From assembly GCA_003427395.1 (NCBI GenBank), contig BFEA01000513.1, forward strand, positions 112,540 to 139,871: 27,332 nucleotides of DNA. Reading direction: 5' to 3'. The stretch comes from Chara braunii. Lineage: Eukaryota; Streptophyta; Charophyceae; Charales; Characeae. The notes beneath the pieces were generated by a model. It was given only the letters and a program-made list of their open reading frames with translations, did no database searches and was not told the DNA's origin. Position numbers and translations under genes: made by a program. Positions 27,281 to 27,332 of this stretch are shown here, piece by piece. The number at the start of each line of letters is the position of its first letter. Position 1 is the first letter of the stretch.

Positions 27281-27332
<52 letters not shown>
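27281..27332. repeat. (CA)n microsatellite at the window's right end
   Basis: Twenty-six CA units run to the last base. Confidence 0.98.

Overview
The window looks like nuclear DNA of a green-lineage (streptophyte) eukaryote. A charophyte alga with a large, repeat-rich genome, such as Chara, would fit, but the species is an inference. Three things support this. There is one plant-type nine-transmembrane (TM9/EMP70, 'TMN') gene. There is a nuclear copy of the 5' end of a plastid 23S rRNA. There is also a broken copy of the 5' half of U6 snRNA.

Layout. Bases 1-1000 are non-coding with simple and degenerate repeats. Bases 1000-1919 are the probable promoter and leader of the only convincing gene, an uninterrupted 609-codon TM9 protein at 1920-3749 (+) with a polyadenylation signal at 4112. 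Bases 4130-6761 are mostly unremarkable. At 6762-6799 there is an almost perfect Tn5/Nextera mate-pair junction adapter, so the join there is suspect. Bases 6800-11401 are a nest of transposons: four copies (A-D) of one ~750-780 bp non-autonomous hAT-like element. Copy B is interrupted by copy C (8-bp target duplication) and by a 326-bp SINE-like insertion (12-bp target duplication). Between A and B lie a (TA)n-bounded fragment with a hammerhead-ribozyme core and the plastid 23S fragment. An assembly gap (11441-11523) sits in CT/GA microsatellite.

From 11524 to the end I find no recognisable gene. The region holds compound microsatellites, about a dozen short tandem duplications (18-132 bp units), a family of ~111-bp palindromic MITEs with pogo-like ends (13997, 17674, 26062, plus fragments), other foldback elements, a tRNA-like relic and the U6 relic. 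The window starts in (GT)n and ends in (CA)n, as a whole contig broken at microsatellites would.

There is no operon or pathway here. The biology is one housekeeping endomembrane gene beside a repeat landscape. The most original signals are the hammerhead motif between TA tracts, the nested hAT-like family, and the pogo-like MITE family.
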